A DNA stretch of 37,307 bases from assembly GCA_018609825.1 (NCBI GenBank), contig JAHEOA010000032.1:1-37307 (forward strand), in the 5' to 3' direction. The first letter of the stretch is position 1; each line of letters begins with the position of its first letter. Position numbers and translations under genes: made by a program. Below, one piece after another: positions 8,244 to 16,262 of this stretch. The DNA is from Candidatus Bipolaricaulota bacterium. GTDB lineage: Bacteria; Bipolaricaulota; Bipolaricaulia; RBG-16-55-9. The notes below the pieces were generated by a model. That model saw only the letters and a list, made by a program, of their open reading frames with translations. It searched no databases and was not told where the DNA came from.

Positions 8244-8951
8244 TTATTCGTCGAAAGGTCCTCTCAGCTCGGCGATCCGCACGGTCTCGGCGTAGAGGGC
8301 CGTGCCGACGACCACGCCCGACGCCCCTAACCGATAGGCCGTCCGGACGTCGTTCGCCGTCTTGATGCCCCCGGAGACCAAGACGGGGGTGTCCACGGCC
8401 CCGCAGAGCCCTTCAATGGGCGCCGGATCGAGGCCCTGCAACGAGCCCTCGATGCCGACGTTGGTGTAGAGCAGCGCCGCCAGGCCGAGCCCGTCGACGT
8501 CGCGGGCCACGTCGGTGGCTCGGATGCCGGATTCCTCGGTCCAGCCGGAGACCGTCACCTCGCCCTCGCGGGCGTCCAGCGCCAACACCAGCCGCCCGGG
8601 GAACCGCTCGGCCATGGCCGCCAGCCAGTCGGCGTCCTGGATGGCGCGCGTCCCCACGATGACGCGCTCCACGCCCGTGCCCACCCAATCGTCAATGGCC
8701 GAGGCGTCGCGCACGCCGCCGCCCACCTGGACCGTGCCGTTGACGCTCATGATCAGCTCGCGCAGCAGCTCGTCGTTGGACCCGCGCCCCATCGCGGCGT
8801 CGAGGTCCACCAGATGGAGCCCGTCGGCGCCCTCGTTGAGCCAGCGGTGAGCGGCCTCGATGGGATCGCGCCGGAAGCGGGCCGTGGAGGGGTCGCCGCC
8901 GGTCAGTTGCACGCATTGGCCGTCCATGACGTCGATCGCCGCCCAGATCAT
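8244..8951 (-). CDS. hisA: HisA: ProFAR isomerase
   Basis: This 235-residue (beta/alpha)8-barrel isomerase performs the Amadori rearrangement of ProFAR to PRFAR. The start IWAAIDVMDGQCVQLTGGD carries the first catalytic Asp (the family's Asp8) and LVLALDAREGEVTVSGW the second-half counterpart. VQVGGGVRDA and VLVSGGIKTANDV form the phosphate loops. The second-half loop reads YTNVGIEGSLQG, a variant of the common YTDI-RDG. It overlaps hisH by 4 bases, and hisB follows after an 11-base gap. Confidence 0.96.
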   Translation of the reverse strand: MIWAAIDVMDGQCVQLTGGDPSTARFRRDPIEAAHRWLNEGADGLHLVDLDAAMGRGSNDELLRELIMSVNGTVQVGGGVRDASAIDDWVGTGVERVIVGTRAIQDADWLAAMAERFPGRLVLALDAREGEVTVSGWTEESGIRATDVARDVDGLGLAALLYTNVGIEGSLQGLDPAPIEGLCGAVDTPVLVSGGIKTANDVRTAYRLGASGVVVGTALYAETVRIAELRGPFDE

Positions 8952-9550
8952 GACGCCTCTTCCTCCGCGATCTTCAGAAAATTCGCCAGCAGGGTCAGTC
9001 CCCCTTGGGCGCTCTTTTCCGGATGGAACTGCACGGCATAGCTGGTCGGGCCCATGGCAACGCCCGCGACGATCCGCCCGCCGTAGTCGGCCCAGGCGAT
9101 CGCCGCGTCGTGGGCCAGCACCCCGTAGCTGTGCACGAAGTAGAAGTAACTTCCGTCCGGGATGCCGTCAAAGAGCGCCGAGGCGTCGTGATGAACGGTG
9201 TTCCAGCCCATGTGCGGCAGTCGCTGGGCGGGAAGCCTTTCAATGGCCCCGTCGAGAACCCCCAGGCCGGGAACATCGGGATCTTCAGTGCTCGACTCGA
9301 AGACGATCTGCAGGCCGATGCAGACCCCGAGCGTCGGGCCCTGCTTGACGCGCTCGGCCAAGGCCTCGCGATGCCCGTGGATGGGGGCCATCATCGCCGC
9401 GAACGCCCCGTCGCCGGGAATGACCAAGACCTCCGCCTCAAGCCAGTCCGTGACCTCGGGCGTGATCGCCGTGCGGGCGCCCAGGCGCTCGAGCGCCTTC
9501 TGGAGGCTGTGCAGGTTGCCCACGTTGAAGTCGGCGATCGTCACGATCAT
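8948..9550 (-). CDS. hisH: HisH: imidazole glycerol phosphate synthase, glutaminase subunit
   Basis: This 200-residue class I glutamine amidotransferase feeds ammonia to HisF. It has the start IADFNVGNLHSLQKALERLG, the oxyanion strand VIPGDGAF, the nucleophile in LGVCIGLQIVFE and the His/Glu pair in VQFHPEKS. PHMGWNTV is a further HisH signature. The ATG at 9550 overlaps the hisC stop, and the stop overlaps the hisA start, both as ATGA. Confidence 0.96.
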   Translation of the reverse strand: MIVTIADFNVGNLHSLQKALERLGARTAITPEVTDWLEAEVLVIPGDGAFAAMMAPIHGHREALAERVKQGPTLGVCIGLQIVFESSTEDPDVPGLGVLDGAIERLPAQRLPHMGWNTVHHDASALFDGIPDGSYFYFVHSYGVLAHDAAIAWADYGGRIVAGVAMGPTSYAVQFHPEKSAQGGLTLLANFLKIAEEEAS

Positions 9551-10581
9551 GGCAACACCGCGTCCAATGCGCCCGTGAGCGCCTCGCGATCCTCTGGCGT
9601 TCCGATCGTGACGCGCACGCACTCGGCCAGCCGCGGATGCGACCCCGGCCCGCGGATGAGCATCCCCTCGGCCTCCAGATCCGCCATCAGGGCCTCGCGC
9701 TCGACGCCCTCGGGAACCCGGGCCAAGAGGAAGTTGGCCTCGGAGGGCCACACGCGGAAGCCCCGCTCGCGCAGCGCTTGAGCCCATCGGGGGCGCTCCT
9801 CACGGATCATCGCGACGTAGTCGTCCGCGAACGTCGGATCATGCAGCGCCGCGGCGGCCAGCGTCTGGGTCAGCGCGTTGACGTTGTAGGGCAGCCGGGC
9901 CCGCTCCACATACTGGAGCCAATCCGGATGCGCGACGGCGTAGCCCAGCCGCAGGCCCGCCAACCCGAACGCCTTGGACAGCGTCCGGACGACGATCAGA
10001 TTGGGGAACGCGCGCACACGGGCCAGCCAGCCCTGATCACCAAATTCGGCGTAGGCCTCGTCGACGACCACGGGGCGCTCGGGATCGGCCTCCAACAGCG
10101 CTCCAACGGCCTCGGCGCTGAGCGCGTTGCCCGTCGGGTTGTTCGGCGAACAGAGGGCGATCAGCGCCGGGTCCTGGTCCAGATACGGGCCGGGCTCCAG
10201 ATCGAAGTCCGCGTCCAGCTCGACCTCCCCGACCGCGGCCGCGTTCGCCAGCGCGTAGTGGCGATACATGCCGTAGCTCGGCGCGGGGTGCAGCACAAGC
10301 TCGCCCGGATCGAGGAGCGCTTTACAAAGCATGTCGAAGACCTCGTTGGAGCCGTTGCCGACGACGAACCAGTCCGCCGGCAGCTCGAACCGCGCCGCCA
10401 GCGCTTGACGGACCGCCGACGCCGAGCCGTCGGGATAGGCGCTGGCGTCCAGGTCGGCCGCAAGATCCGCCAGCTCATGCCAGACGGGATGCGCGCCCCA
10501 GCGGTTCGTGTTCCGATGCAACGGGCGACCGTCCGATTCGGGCGGCCGATAGGGCGTCAGTCCCTCAAGCGTCCGGCGCAT
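9547..10581 (-). CDS. hisC: HisC: histidinol-phosphate aminotransferase
   Basis: This 344-residue fold-type I PLP aminotransferase converts imidazole acetol phosphate to histidinol phosphate. Motifs seen: LTPYRPPE and LHRNTNRW near the start, YPDGSASAVRQALA, VVGNGSNEVFDML, CSPNNPTGN, VVVDEAYAEF and the PLP lysine in RTLSKAFGLAGLRLGY. The start chosen is the ATG at 10581 with AGGAGG 7 bases upstream. It overlaps the 3' end of hisD by 17 bases. Upstream in-frame extensions are Arg/Ala-rich and belong to the hisD antiphase, so they are rejected. Confidence 0.96.
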   Translation of the reverse strand: MRRTLEGLTPYRPPESDGRPLHRNTNRWGAHPVWHELADLAADLDASAYPDGSASAVRQALAARFELPADWFVVGNGSNEVFDMLCKALLDPGELVLHPAPSYGMYRHYALANAAAVGEVELDADFDLEPGPYLDQDPALIALCSPNNPTGNALSAEAVGALLEADPERPVVVDEAYAEFGDQGWLARVRAFPNLIVVRTLSKAFGLAGLRLGYAVAHPDWLQYVERARLPYNVNALTQTLAAAALHDPTFADDYVAMIREERPRWAQALRERGFRVWPSEANFLLARVPEGVEREALMADLEAEGMLIRGPGSHPRLAECVRVTIGTPEDREALTGALDAVLP

Positions 10582-11851
10582 CGTCGCCCTCCTCGTCCGA
10601 CAGACGGGCCTCCACGGAGCGGGCGTGGGCCTCCAAGCCCTCCGCGCGCGCCAGCGTCGTGGCGGCTGGGCGCAGGCGCCGCAGCCCATCGACGCTGACG
10701 CGCTGATAGCTGATCGTCTTCTGGAAGTCGCGGACGCTCAGGCCGCTGGCGTGGCGCGCGCCCTGGGCCGTGGGCAGGACGTGGTTGGTCCCGGAGGCGA
10801 AGTCGCCGAGCGCCACGGGCGCCCAGGGGCCCAAAAACACCGACCCGGCGCTGCGGATCCCCTCGAGCCAGTCGTCGTCATTCTCGGTCCATATCGCCAA
10901 ATGTTCGGGCCCGTAGGCGTTGATGAACGCCAGCGCCCGGGCCGGATCGCGATAGATCACGGCGCCCGTGTGGCGATCGCTCAATTCGGATTCGCTCAAC
11001 AGCGCCGTCACGCGCTGGGCCAGGTCCACGGACGGGGTCATCAACAGGGCGGAGGTCCCGGGCCCGTGCTCCAACTGGGCCCGCAGCTCGTCGGCCGCCC
11101 ACGCGGCCCAACTCCACAGGGGGCGATCGTCGGCGGGCTCCACGAGCAACAAAACCTCGCTGGGCCCCGCCAACAGATCGATGCCGACCTCGTCGCGCAC
11201 GAGCGCCTTGGCGGCCGTGACGTAGGCGTTGCCCGGGCCGACGATCGTCTCCACCGCCGGGATCGTCTCGGTCCCGTAGGCGAGCGCGGCGATCGCCTGC
11301 GCCCCGCCCACGGCGTAGACCTCGTCGATCCCCACGAGCGACGCCGCCGCGCGGATGATCTCGGCCACCTCGCCCGAGGCGTCAGGCGGGGTAACCACCG
11401 CCAGCTCCTCGACGCCCGCCAACCGGGCGGGCACCGCGGCCATCAACAGCGACGAGACCAGGCCCTGGGGCGCGTACATCCCCACGCGGCCATACGGAAC
11501 CACCCGCTGTCCGGCCTGGACCCCCGGCGTCGGCTCGAGCTCATACGGCTCGATCCGCTGCGGTCCATGGAAGTGCTCGATGTTGGCGCGGGCGGTCGCC
11601 AGCGCCGCGCGCTGATCGTGGGGAAGCTGCGCCCAAGCATCTTGGATGTCCGCCTCGGCGACGCGCATCGCGTCCAGAGTCACGCCGTCGAAGCGTGCCG
11701 TGAGCTCGCGAAGCGCCGCGTCGCCACGCCCGCGCACGTTCTCCAGGATCGAGCGCACGGTCTCCCGCACCTCGGCGTCGTCGGGATCGGGACGGCGCAG
11801 GAGCGCGTCCAGATCCGGCTCGCGCAGCGCTTCCAGGTGGACAAGCTTCAT
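10565..11851 (-). CDS. hisD: HisD: histidinol dehydrogenase
   Basis: This 428-residue NAD- and zinc-dependent enzyme oxidises histidinol to histidine in two steps. It has VPYGRVGMYAPQG, the long VGPGNAYVTAAKALV segment, GIDLLAGPSEVLL, the EHLA motif (GPEHLAIWTEND) and GTNHVLPTAQGARHASGLSV with the catalytic and zinc-binding His region. The length is normal. The ATG at 11851 lies one base after the hisG stop, so the two genes are probably translated in a coupled way. An acidic tail (DEEGDDAPDA) lies in the hisC overlap. Confidence 0.96.
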   Translation of the reverse strand: MKLVHLEALREPDLDALLRRPDPDDAEVRETVRSILENVRGRGDAALRELTARFDGVTLDAMRVAEADIQDAWAQLPHDQRAALATARANIEHFHGPQRIEPYELEPTPGVQAGQRVVPYGRVGMYAPQGLVSSLLMAAVPARLAGVEELAVVTPPDASGEVAEIIRAAASLVGIDEVYAVGGAQAIAALAYGTETIPAVETIVGPGNAYVTAAKALVRDEVGIDLLAGPSEVLLLVEPADDRPLWSWAAWAADELRAQLEHGPGTSALLMTPSVDLAQRVTALLSESELSDRHTGAVIYRDPARALAFINAYGPEHLAIWTENDDDWLEGIRSAGSVFLGPWAPVALGDFASGTNHVLPTAQGARHASGLSVRDFQKTISYQRVSVDGLRRLRPAATTLARAEGLEAHARSVEARLSDEEGDDAPDA

Positions 11852-11852
11852 C

Positions 11853-12716
11853 TCAGGGCACCATCCTCTCGATCGGCAGCACGAGCAACCCTTCGGCGCC
11901 GGCCCGTTTCAGTTGCGGGACGAGTCGGTTGACCTGATCCTCGCCGATGACGGCGTGGACCGCCACCCAGTCCTCGTGCCCCAACAGCGGCATCACGGTC
12001 GGGGCCGTGACCCCGGGCATGAGCGACTTGACCTCCTCGAGGTGCTCGCGACGGACGTTGAGCATGAGATAGCGACGCGCTCGGGCGTCGAGCACGCCCC
12101 GCAGCGCCGAGCGGAGCTCTTCCAGTTGAGCCTGTTTGTGTTGGAGGCTCTCGCGATTGGCGACCACCACGGCCTCGGAGTGGAGGATCGTCGCGAACTC
12201 CATGAGGCCGTTCTGCCGCAGGGTCGAGCCCGTCTCCACCAGATCGACGATGGCGTCGGCCACGCCGATGTGCGGGGCGATCTCGGTGGCGCCGGACAGC
12301 GGCACGACCTCGACGTCCACGCCCTGGTCCGCGAAGAAGCGCGCCGTGACCCGTTCGAACTCCGTGGCGATCTGGCAGCCGTTCAAGTCAGCCAGCGTCT
12401 CGTAGGGCCCGTCCTTGGGCACGGCGATCGCCAGCCGGCAGCGCCCGAACCCGAGCGACAAAAGCGTCTCCACGTCGACGTCGTGCTCGGCCACGAGGTC
12501 CAACCCCGTGACGCCGGCGTCGGCGGTGCCCGCCGCCACGTACTCGGCGATGTCGTCGGTCCGCACGAACAGCAGGCGCCAACGCCCGTTGACGTCGGCC
12601 ATCAGACTGCGCGCGTGGCGCGGCACGTGCAGACCCGTCTGCGACAGCAGTTCCAGCGTCCGCTCGCTGAGGCGCCCCTTGTTGGGCACGGCAATGCGGA
12701 CCAACTCATCGCTCAT
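11853..12716 (-). CDS. hisG: HisG: ATP phosphoribosyltransferase, long form
   Basis: This encodes 287 residues and is the first, committed enzyme of histidine synthesis. The catalytic part begins VRIAVPNKGRLSERTLELL and includes TGLDLVAEHDVDVETLL, FERVTARFF and VADAIVDLVETGSTLRQNGL. The extra C-terminal domain (about 205-287, with MPLLGHEDWVAVHAVI) makes this the long, homohexameric HisG, which is feedback-inhibited by histidine and needs no HisZ; none is present. I chose the ATG at 12716, with GGAGG 10 bases upstream. An ATG at 12734 would overlap that site and is less likely. The gene follows a histidine-rich leader ORF and its promoter. Confidence 0.96.
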   Translation of the reverse strand: MSDELVRIAVPNKGRLSERTLELLSQTGLHVPRHARSLMADVNGRWRLLFVRTDDIAEYVAAGTADAGVTGLDLVAEHDVDVETLLSLGFGRCRLAIAVPKDGPYETLADLNGCQIATEFERVTARFFADQGVDVEVVPLSGATEIAPHIGVADAIVDLVETGSTLRQNGLMEFATILHSEAVVVANRESLQHKQAQLEELRSALRGVLDARARRYLMLNVRREHLEEVKSLMPGVTAPTVMPLLGHEDWVAVHAVIGEDQVNRLVPQLKRAGAEGLLVLPIERMVP

Positions 12717-12793
12717 CGCGGGCGTACCTCCCATCGGCAGGGCCGGAGGGTCTCGATCGCGGTTCTAGGGGACGGAGGGGAAAATGGGAAAAC

Positions 12794-12880
12794 TCAATGA
12801 ACACAGGGGGCGTGAGGGTGATGGGCCGCGCGTCCTTCGGCGGTGAGCGGGGTTGGGAAGCGTCGCGTCGTCATGGTCAT
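12794..12880 (-). CDS. Histidine-rich leader peptide of the his operon (candidate hisL)
   Basis: This 28-codon ORF begins at the ATG at 12880 (or its second ATG at 12874), with AAAGGG just upstream, and ends in TGA at 12794-12796, 77 bases before hisG. Residues 20-28 read HHPHAPCVH, so four of the last nine codons are His, and the last sense codon before the stop is His. It lies about 100 bases downstream of a consensus promoter, in the leader of a complete histidine operon. This is the expected design of an attenuation peptide, in which ribosomes stall at His codons when charged His-tRNA is scarce. It differs in sequence from the enterobacterial HisL with its run of seven His. The function is inferred. 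Confidence 0.6.
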   Translation of the reverse strand: MTMTTRRFPTPLTAEGRAAHHPHAPCVH

Positions 12881-12886
12881 CACCCT
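12815..12886 (-). promoter_or_regulatory. RNA pairing element: leader start region with its own His codons
   Basis: On the minus strand AGGGTGATG (12886-12878), which contains part of the ribosome-binding site and the start codon of the leader ORF, is perfectly complementary to CATCACCCT (12823-12815). The latter spans the His-His-Pro codons. The 9-bp stem would close a loop of about 54 bases. A ribosome paused at these His codons would keep the start region open. Just upstream, AGCGACCCGTCGCT can form another hairpin. No U-run terminator follows, so control of translation or Rho access is more likely than intrinsic termination. Confidence 0.5.
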
Positions 12887-12984
12887 TTCAGCGACGGGTC
12901 GCTATCGAGGCCCCTGACGTGGCACCCGTGCAACGTGGGCCCCGAAGTCAAGGGATGAAGGCAGCGCCCCGTCAGTATAGGTGC

Positions 12985-13013
12985 ATCATACTGCGCGGGC
13001 TGAGCCGCGTCAA
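12985..13013 (-). promoter_or_regulatory. Promoter of the histidine operon
   Basis: TTGACG (13013-13008), a 17-base spacer and TATGAT (12990-12985) form a near-consensus sigma-70 promoter on the minus strand, between the stop of the SLC13 gene and the leader ORF. Transcription should begin near 12978. That gives about 100 bases before the leader ATG and about 260 before hisG. This accounts for the 326-base gap between hisG and the SLC13 gene. Confidence 0.7.
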
Positions 13014-13042
13014 CCGGGACGCCGCGCCCCAAGCCGTCGCGA

Positions 13043-14848
13043 TCACAGCCCCCAAACGAGCCAGATGAAGATCGGCGTCAGCACGGCCAAGATGACGTTG
13101 AGCGGTCCGCCGACCTTCGTGAAGTCGAGGAACCTGTAGCCGCCGGGGCCGTAGACCATCGTGTTGGTCTGATAGCCCACGGGCGTCCAGAAGCTCGTCG
13201 ACGCGGCGAACATGATCGCCAGGATGAACGCCTGCGGGTCGAGCCCAAGCGCCCGGGCGGTGGCCACGCCGACCGGCACGAGGACGACGACCGTGGCGTT
13301 GTTGGAGATCAGACCCGTCATGAGCATGCTGATCACGTAGAACAGCATCAGCACCACCACCGGCGCGACGTGCTCGGCCGACCCGGCCGCCAGCTGGGCG
13401 ATCAGCGCGGCGCCGCCCGTGCGCTCCATGGCCAGCCCCAACGGGATGACGCCGGCCAGCAGAAAGATAACGTCCCAACGGATCGACTCGTGCAGCTCGG
13501 TCACGCTCAAGCAGCCCGTCAGCACCATGAGCACGCAGCCGACCATGGCCGTCACCAGGATGGGCGCCCCGAGCGCGGCAAACAGCACCACGCCGCCCAC
13601 GATGGCCAAAGCGAGGGGCATCTTCTCCCGACGGAACGCCTCGGGCCGGAGCTCCTCGGTGACGATGAAGTCGGCGTCGCGCTTGAACTGCTCCAGGCTG
13701 CCCTGCTCGCCCTGGATGAGGAGCGTGTCACCGAAGTCCAGACGGGCCTTTCCGAGGCGCTCGCGAATGAACTCGCCGTGCTTCTGCATGGCGATGACGG
13801 TGGCGTTGTAGCGGTTGCGGAAGTTGGTGCTCTCCAAGGTGCCGCCGATCAGGCTGGCGTTGGGCGCGATCACGACCTCCAGTAGCCCCAGTTCGTCGCT
13901 CGCCAGCGCCTGATCGCCCAGGCGGACCTCGGGCTCAATGGCGAGCCCCTGGACGGCGTCCTTGATGGCCAAGAGTTGATCGCTGCTGGCCCGTATAAAG
14001 AGGATGTCGCCCGGCTGCAGCACGCGGTTGCCCAGGGCCGGGCCGAGCTTCTGGCCCTCGCGGATGATCTCGAGCACTTGGACGTCGAAGCGCTCGCTCA
14101 GGCGGCTCTCCACCAGCGTGCTCCCCACGAGCTCGCAGCCCTGCAGCACGACGATCTCGCTCAGGTACTCCTTGACCTCGTAACGCTCGGTAATCTCGCG
14201 CTCCATGCGGCGCTCCGGGAGCAGTCGCCGCCCCACGCTGAGCAGATAGACCGTCCCCACGGCAAAGATCAGCAGGCCGATCGGCGCGAACTCGAACAGC
14301 CCGAAGGCGCTGCATTGGGCACAGCCGCGCTCGGCCGCCTCGGCGGCCAGCTCGCTGGCCAGGATGTTGGTGGAGGTGCCGATCAGCGTGATGACGCCGG
14401 CCAATTGGGAGGTGTAGGACAGCGGAATGAGAAGCTTGGACGGCGCCCGGTTCTGCTCACGGGCCATCGTCGTGACGAGCGGAATCAGGATCGCCACGGC
14501 GGCCGTGTTGTTGATGAAGGCCGAGGTCGGACCGACGATGAGCATGACGACCAGCAATTGGCGCATCTCGCTGTCCCCGGCCAATCGAATCGCCCGATGG
14601 CCCAGCTCGTTGACGAGCCCCGTGCGGTAGATGCCCCCGCTCAGGATGAACATGGCCAGCACCGTGATCGTGGCCGGGTTGCTGAAGCCGGAAATGGCGT
14701 CACGGGGCGTCAGGCCCACGACCGGGGCCAAGACGAGCATGGCGGCCATGATGCCGAACGCCACGAAGTCGATGGGGAACAGATCGAGCGCGAAGACCAC
14801 GAGCGCGGCGATGAGCAGGGCGAAGACCAGCGCGATTTCCAGGGTCAT
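13043..14848 (-). CDS. SLC13/DASS-type permease with two central RCK_C domains
   Basis: This encodes 601 residues. Two membrane halves (about 1-205 and 405-601) each carry a conserved polar loop: INNTAAVAILIPL and GTSTNILAS in the first half, and ISNNATVVVLVPVG and TPVGYQTNTMVYG in the second. These match the SNT-type sodium/substrate motifs of the SLC13/ArsB superfamily. Between them lie two RCK_C (TrkA-C) domains. The first has VLQGCELVGSTLVESRL and LQPGDILFIRAS; the second has VVIAPNASLIGGTLE and FGDTLLIQGE. The protein would import an anion such as sulfate or a dicarboxylate, gated by a cytosolic ligand. The exact substrate cannot be read. The start lies 21 bases after the epimerase gene, so the two are probably one operon. 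Confidence 0.88.
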   Translation of the reverse strand: MTLEIALVFALLIAALVVFALDLFPIDFVAFGIMAAMLVLAPVVGLTPRDAISGFSNPATITVLAMFILSGGIYRTGLVNELGHRAIRLAGDSEMRQLLVVMLIVGPTSAFINNTAAVAILIPLVTTMAREQNRAPSKLLIPLSYTSQLAGVITLIGTSTNILASELAAEAAERGCAQCSAFGLFEFAPIGLLIFAVGTVYLLSVGRRLLPERRMEREITERYEVKEYLSEIVVLQGCELVGSTLVESRLSERFDVQVLEIIREGQKLGPALGNRVLQPGDILFIRASSDQLLAIKDAVQGLAIEPEVRLGDQALASDELGLLEVVIAPNASLIGGTLESTNFRNRYNATVIAMQKHGEFIRERLGKARLDFGDTLLIQGEQGSLEQFKRDADFIVTEELRPEAFRREKMPLALAIVGGVVLFAALGAPILVTAMVGCVLMVLTGCLSVTELHESIRWDVIFLLAGVIPLGLAMERTGGAALIAQLAAGSAEHVAPVVVLMLFYVISMLMTGLISNNATVVVLVPVGVATARALGLDPQAFILAIMFAASTSFWTPVGYQTNTMVYGPGGYRFLDFTKVGGPLNVILAVLTPIFIWLVWGL

Positions 14849-14869
14849 GACGATGGCCGCGCGCGTCGA

Positions 14870-15874
14870 CTATCGGGCCGGGACGGCCACGCGCGGTTCA
14901 TGGTCGAGCTCCGGGAACGAGCGCCGGAAGCCGTCCTCGATCGCCACACGGGGTTGATACTCGAGAATCTGGCGGGCTTTGGCGATGCTGAAGTGGCGAT
15001 CGTGGCCCATGGCCGCCACGATCTCGCGCTGCAGCGACGAGGGCGTCGGCAGGCGCAGGCCTTCGCAGGCGCGACTGACCAGCCACGACGTCGCGTAGAC
15101 GGGCCCGAAGGGCAAATTCACGCAGCGGGGCTCGCGCTCGATTGCCCGGGCCAACGCCTCGAGGACTTGGCGAAGCGTCCGCCGCCGCCCATCGGTGAGG
15201 TTGAACGCCTCCCCGACGGCGCTTGAGCTCGTCCCCGCCTGGACGATGCCCGCCACGGCGTCGTCCACATGGACCACGTCCATGAGCGTCCGTCCTCCGC
15301 CGAGCAGCGGGACGCGGGCCTGCTCCAGCAGCGTCCGTACTTGTGGCAGGACGTGCCGATCCCGCGAGCCGTAGATGAGACACGGCCGCACGATCGTCAC
15401 CGGCAGCCCATCGCGCTCGTAGGCGTCCGCAGCGAGCCGTTCCGCCTCGATCTTGGACCCGGAGTAGAGCCCGTCGGCCCGGTAGGGCGTCCGCTCGTCG
15501 GCGCCGTCATGATCGCCGTAGCCGTAGACGTCGACGGTGCTGACGTGCACCACGCGGGCGACGTCGCTGGCCAGCGCCGACTGGAGGACGTTGGCCGTGC
15601 CCTCGACGTTGGCCTGCCAGAACTGCCGCCGCGTTCCGCCGATGGGCGGGCGGGCCGCGCAGTGATAGACGGCGTCCACACCCTGCATCGCGGCCCGCAA
15701 CGTCCCGGGGGCTCCGATGTCGCCTCGGGCCTGTTGCACGCCAATGGAATCGAGATGGGCGGTCGAACTCTGCGGCCGGACGAGCGCCACCACGCGATCG
15801 CCCCGCGCTGCGAGGCGCTCGGCCAGGTGGCTGCCGACCAAGCCCGTCGCCCCGGTCACTAATGAGGTCACCAT
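14870..15874 (-). CDS. NAD-dependent epimerase/dehydratase (extended SDR)
   Basis: This encodes 334 residues. An N-terminal Rossmann motif, VTGATGLVGSHLAERL, is followed by DAVYHCAARPP, VVHVSTVDVYG, the active-site pair in YSGSKIEAERLA and VTIVRPCLIYG. VVHVDDAVAGIV and EAFNLTDG are typical of extended SDRs. The closest groups are 3-beta-HSD/NDP-sugar epimerase-like reductases; the substrate is unknown. GGGGAGG lies 3 bases before the ATG at 15874 and 6 bases before the following GTG, so the GTG may be the true start. It is divergent from the Smr gene and upstream of the SLC13 permease. Confidence 0.88.
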   Translation of the reverse strand: MVTSLVTGATGLVGSHLAERLAARGDRVVALVRPQSSTAHLDSIGVQQARGDIGAPGTLRAAMQGVDAVYHCAARPPIGGTRRQFWQANVEGTANVLQSALASDVARVVHVSTVDVYGYGDHDGADERTPYRADGLYSGSKIEAERLAADAYERDGLPVTIVRPCLIYGSRDRHVLPQVRTLLEQARVPLLGGGRTLMDVVHVDDAVAGIVQAGTSSSAVGEAFNLTDGRRRTLRQVLEALARAIEREPRCVNLPFGPVYATSWLVSRACEGLRLPTPSSLQREIVAAMGHDRHFSIAKARQILEYQPRVAIEDGFRRSFPELDHEPRVAVPAR

Positions 15875-15893
15875 ACGCCTCCCCACGTCGCGA

Positions 15894-15922
15894 AGGGTAG
15901 CTGGGGGGGTCTCCGTTCGCAA
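15894..15922 (-). promoter_or_regulatory. Promoter of the epimerase-permease operon
   Basis: TTGCGA (15922-15917), a 17-base spacer and TACCCT (15899-15894) lie about 20 bases upstream of the epimerase start on the minus strand. Confidence 0.5.
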
Positions 15923-15942
15923 GTGCCCGCTCGCCTCGTCCC

Positions 15943-15972
15943 TTGATGGACGGGGGCCCGCGTCCCTAGGCT
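15943..15972 (+). promoter_or_regulatory. Promoter of the Smr-domain gene
   Basis: TTGATG (15943-15948), an 18-base spacer and TAGGCT (15967-15972) precede the Smr gene by about 35 bases. It is back to back with the epimerase promoter. Confidence 0.45.
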
Positions 15973-16007
15973 CTGGCTGGGCGACGATCGACCGCCAGAG
16001 GATGCGC

Positions 16008-16262
16008 ATGGGCAAACTGACGCTCGACCTGCATGAGATCTACAACAAGGGCGACGCGATCGACGCCGAGCTGGAGCGCGTCATCGACGAGGCCGTGGAG
16101 AAAAAGGTCAAGCTGGTGGAGATCATCCACGGCAAGGGGAGCGGCCAGCTCAAGAAGCGCGTATTAAAATTCCTCGATCAGCCCCGCATCAAGCAGAAAT
16201 ACCACCGGCTGGACAAGGACGAGCACAACCACGGGCGGCTGTTCCTGCGGTTCAAGCACTAA
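16008..16262 (+). CDS. Stand-alone Smr-domain protein
   Basis: This 84-residue protein is almost entirely a Smr domain. It has LTLDLHEI near the start (the LDLH motif), a helical AELERVIDEAVEKKVK segment and VEIIHGKGSGQLKKRVLKFL (the HGKG motif that follows it). Smr domains are DNA or RNA nucleases; the MutS2-linked form acts on branched DNA or on collided ribosomes, while the role of stand-alone versions is less clear. I chose the ATG at 16008, 6 bases after AGAGG, over the ATG at 16002. The last 11 bases overlap the convergent VOC gene. Confidence 0.88.
   Translation: MGKLTLDLHEIYNKGDAIDAELERVIDEAVEKKVKLVEIIHGKGSGQLKKRVLKFLDQPRIKQKYHRLDKDEHNHGRLFLRFKH

Noticed and set aside
12735..12980. 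A T-box riboswitch upstream of hisG (GAACCGCG resembles part of the T-box motif)
   Set aside because: The full AGGGTGG-ACCGCG motif, a stem I with a His specifier and a terminator are not visible. The leader ORF explains the region better.
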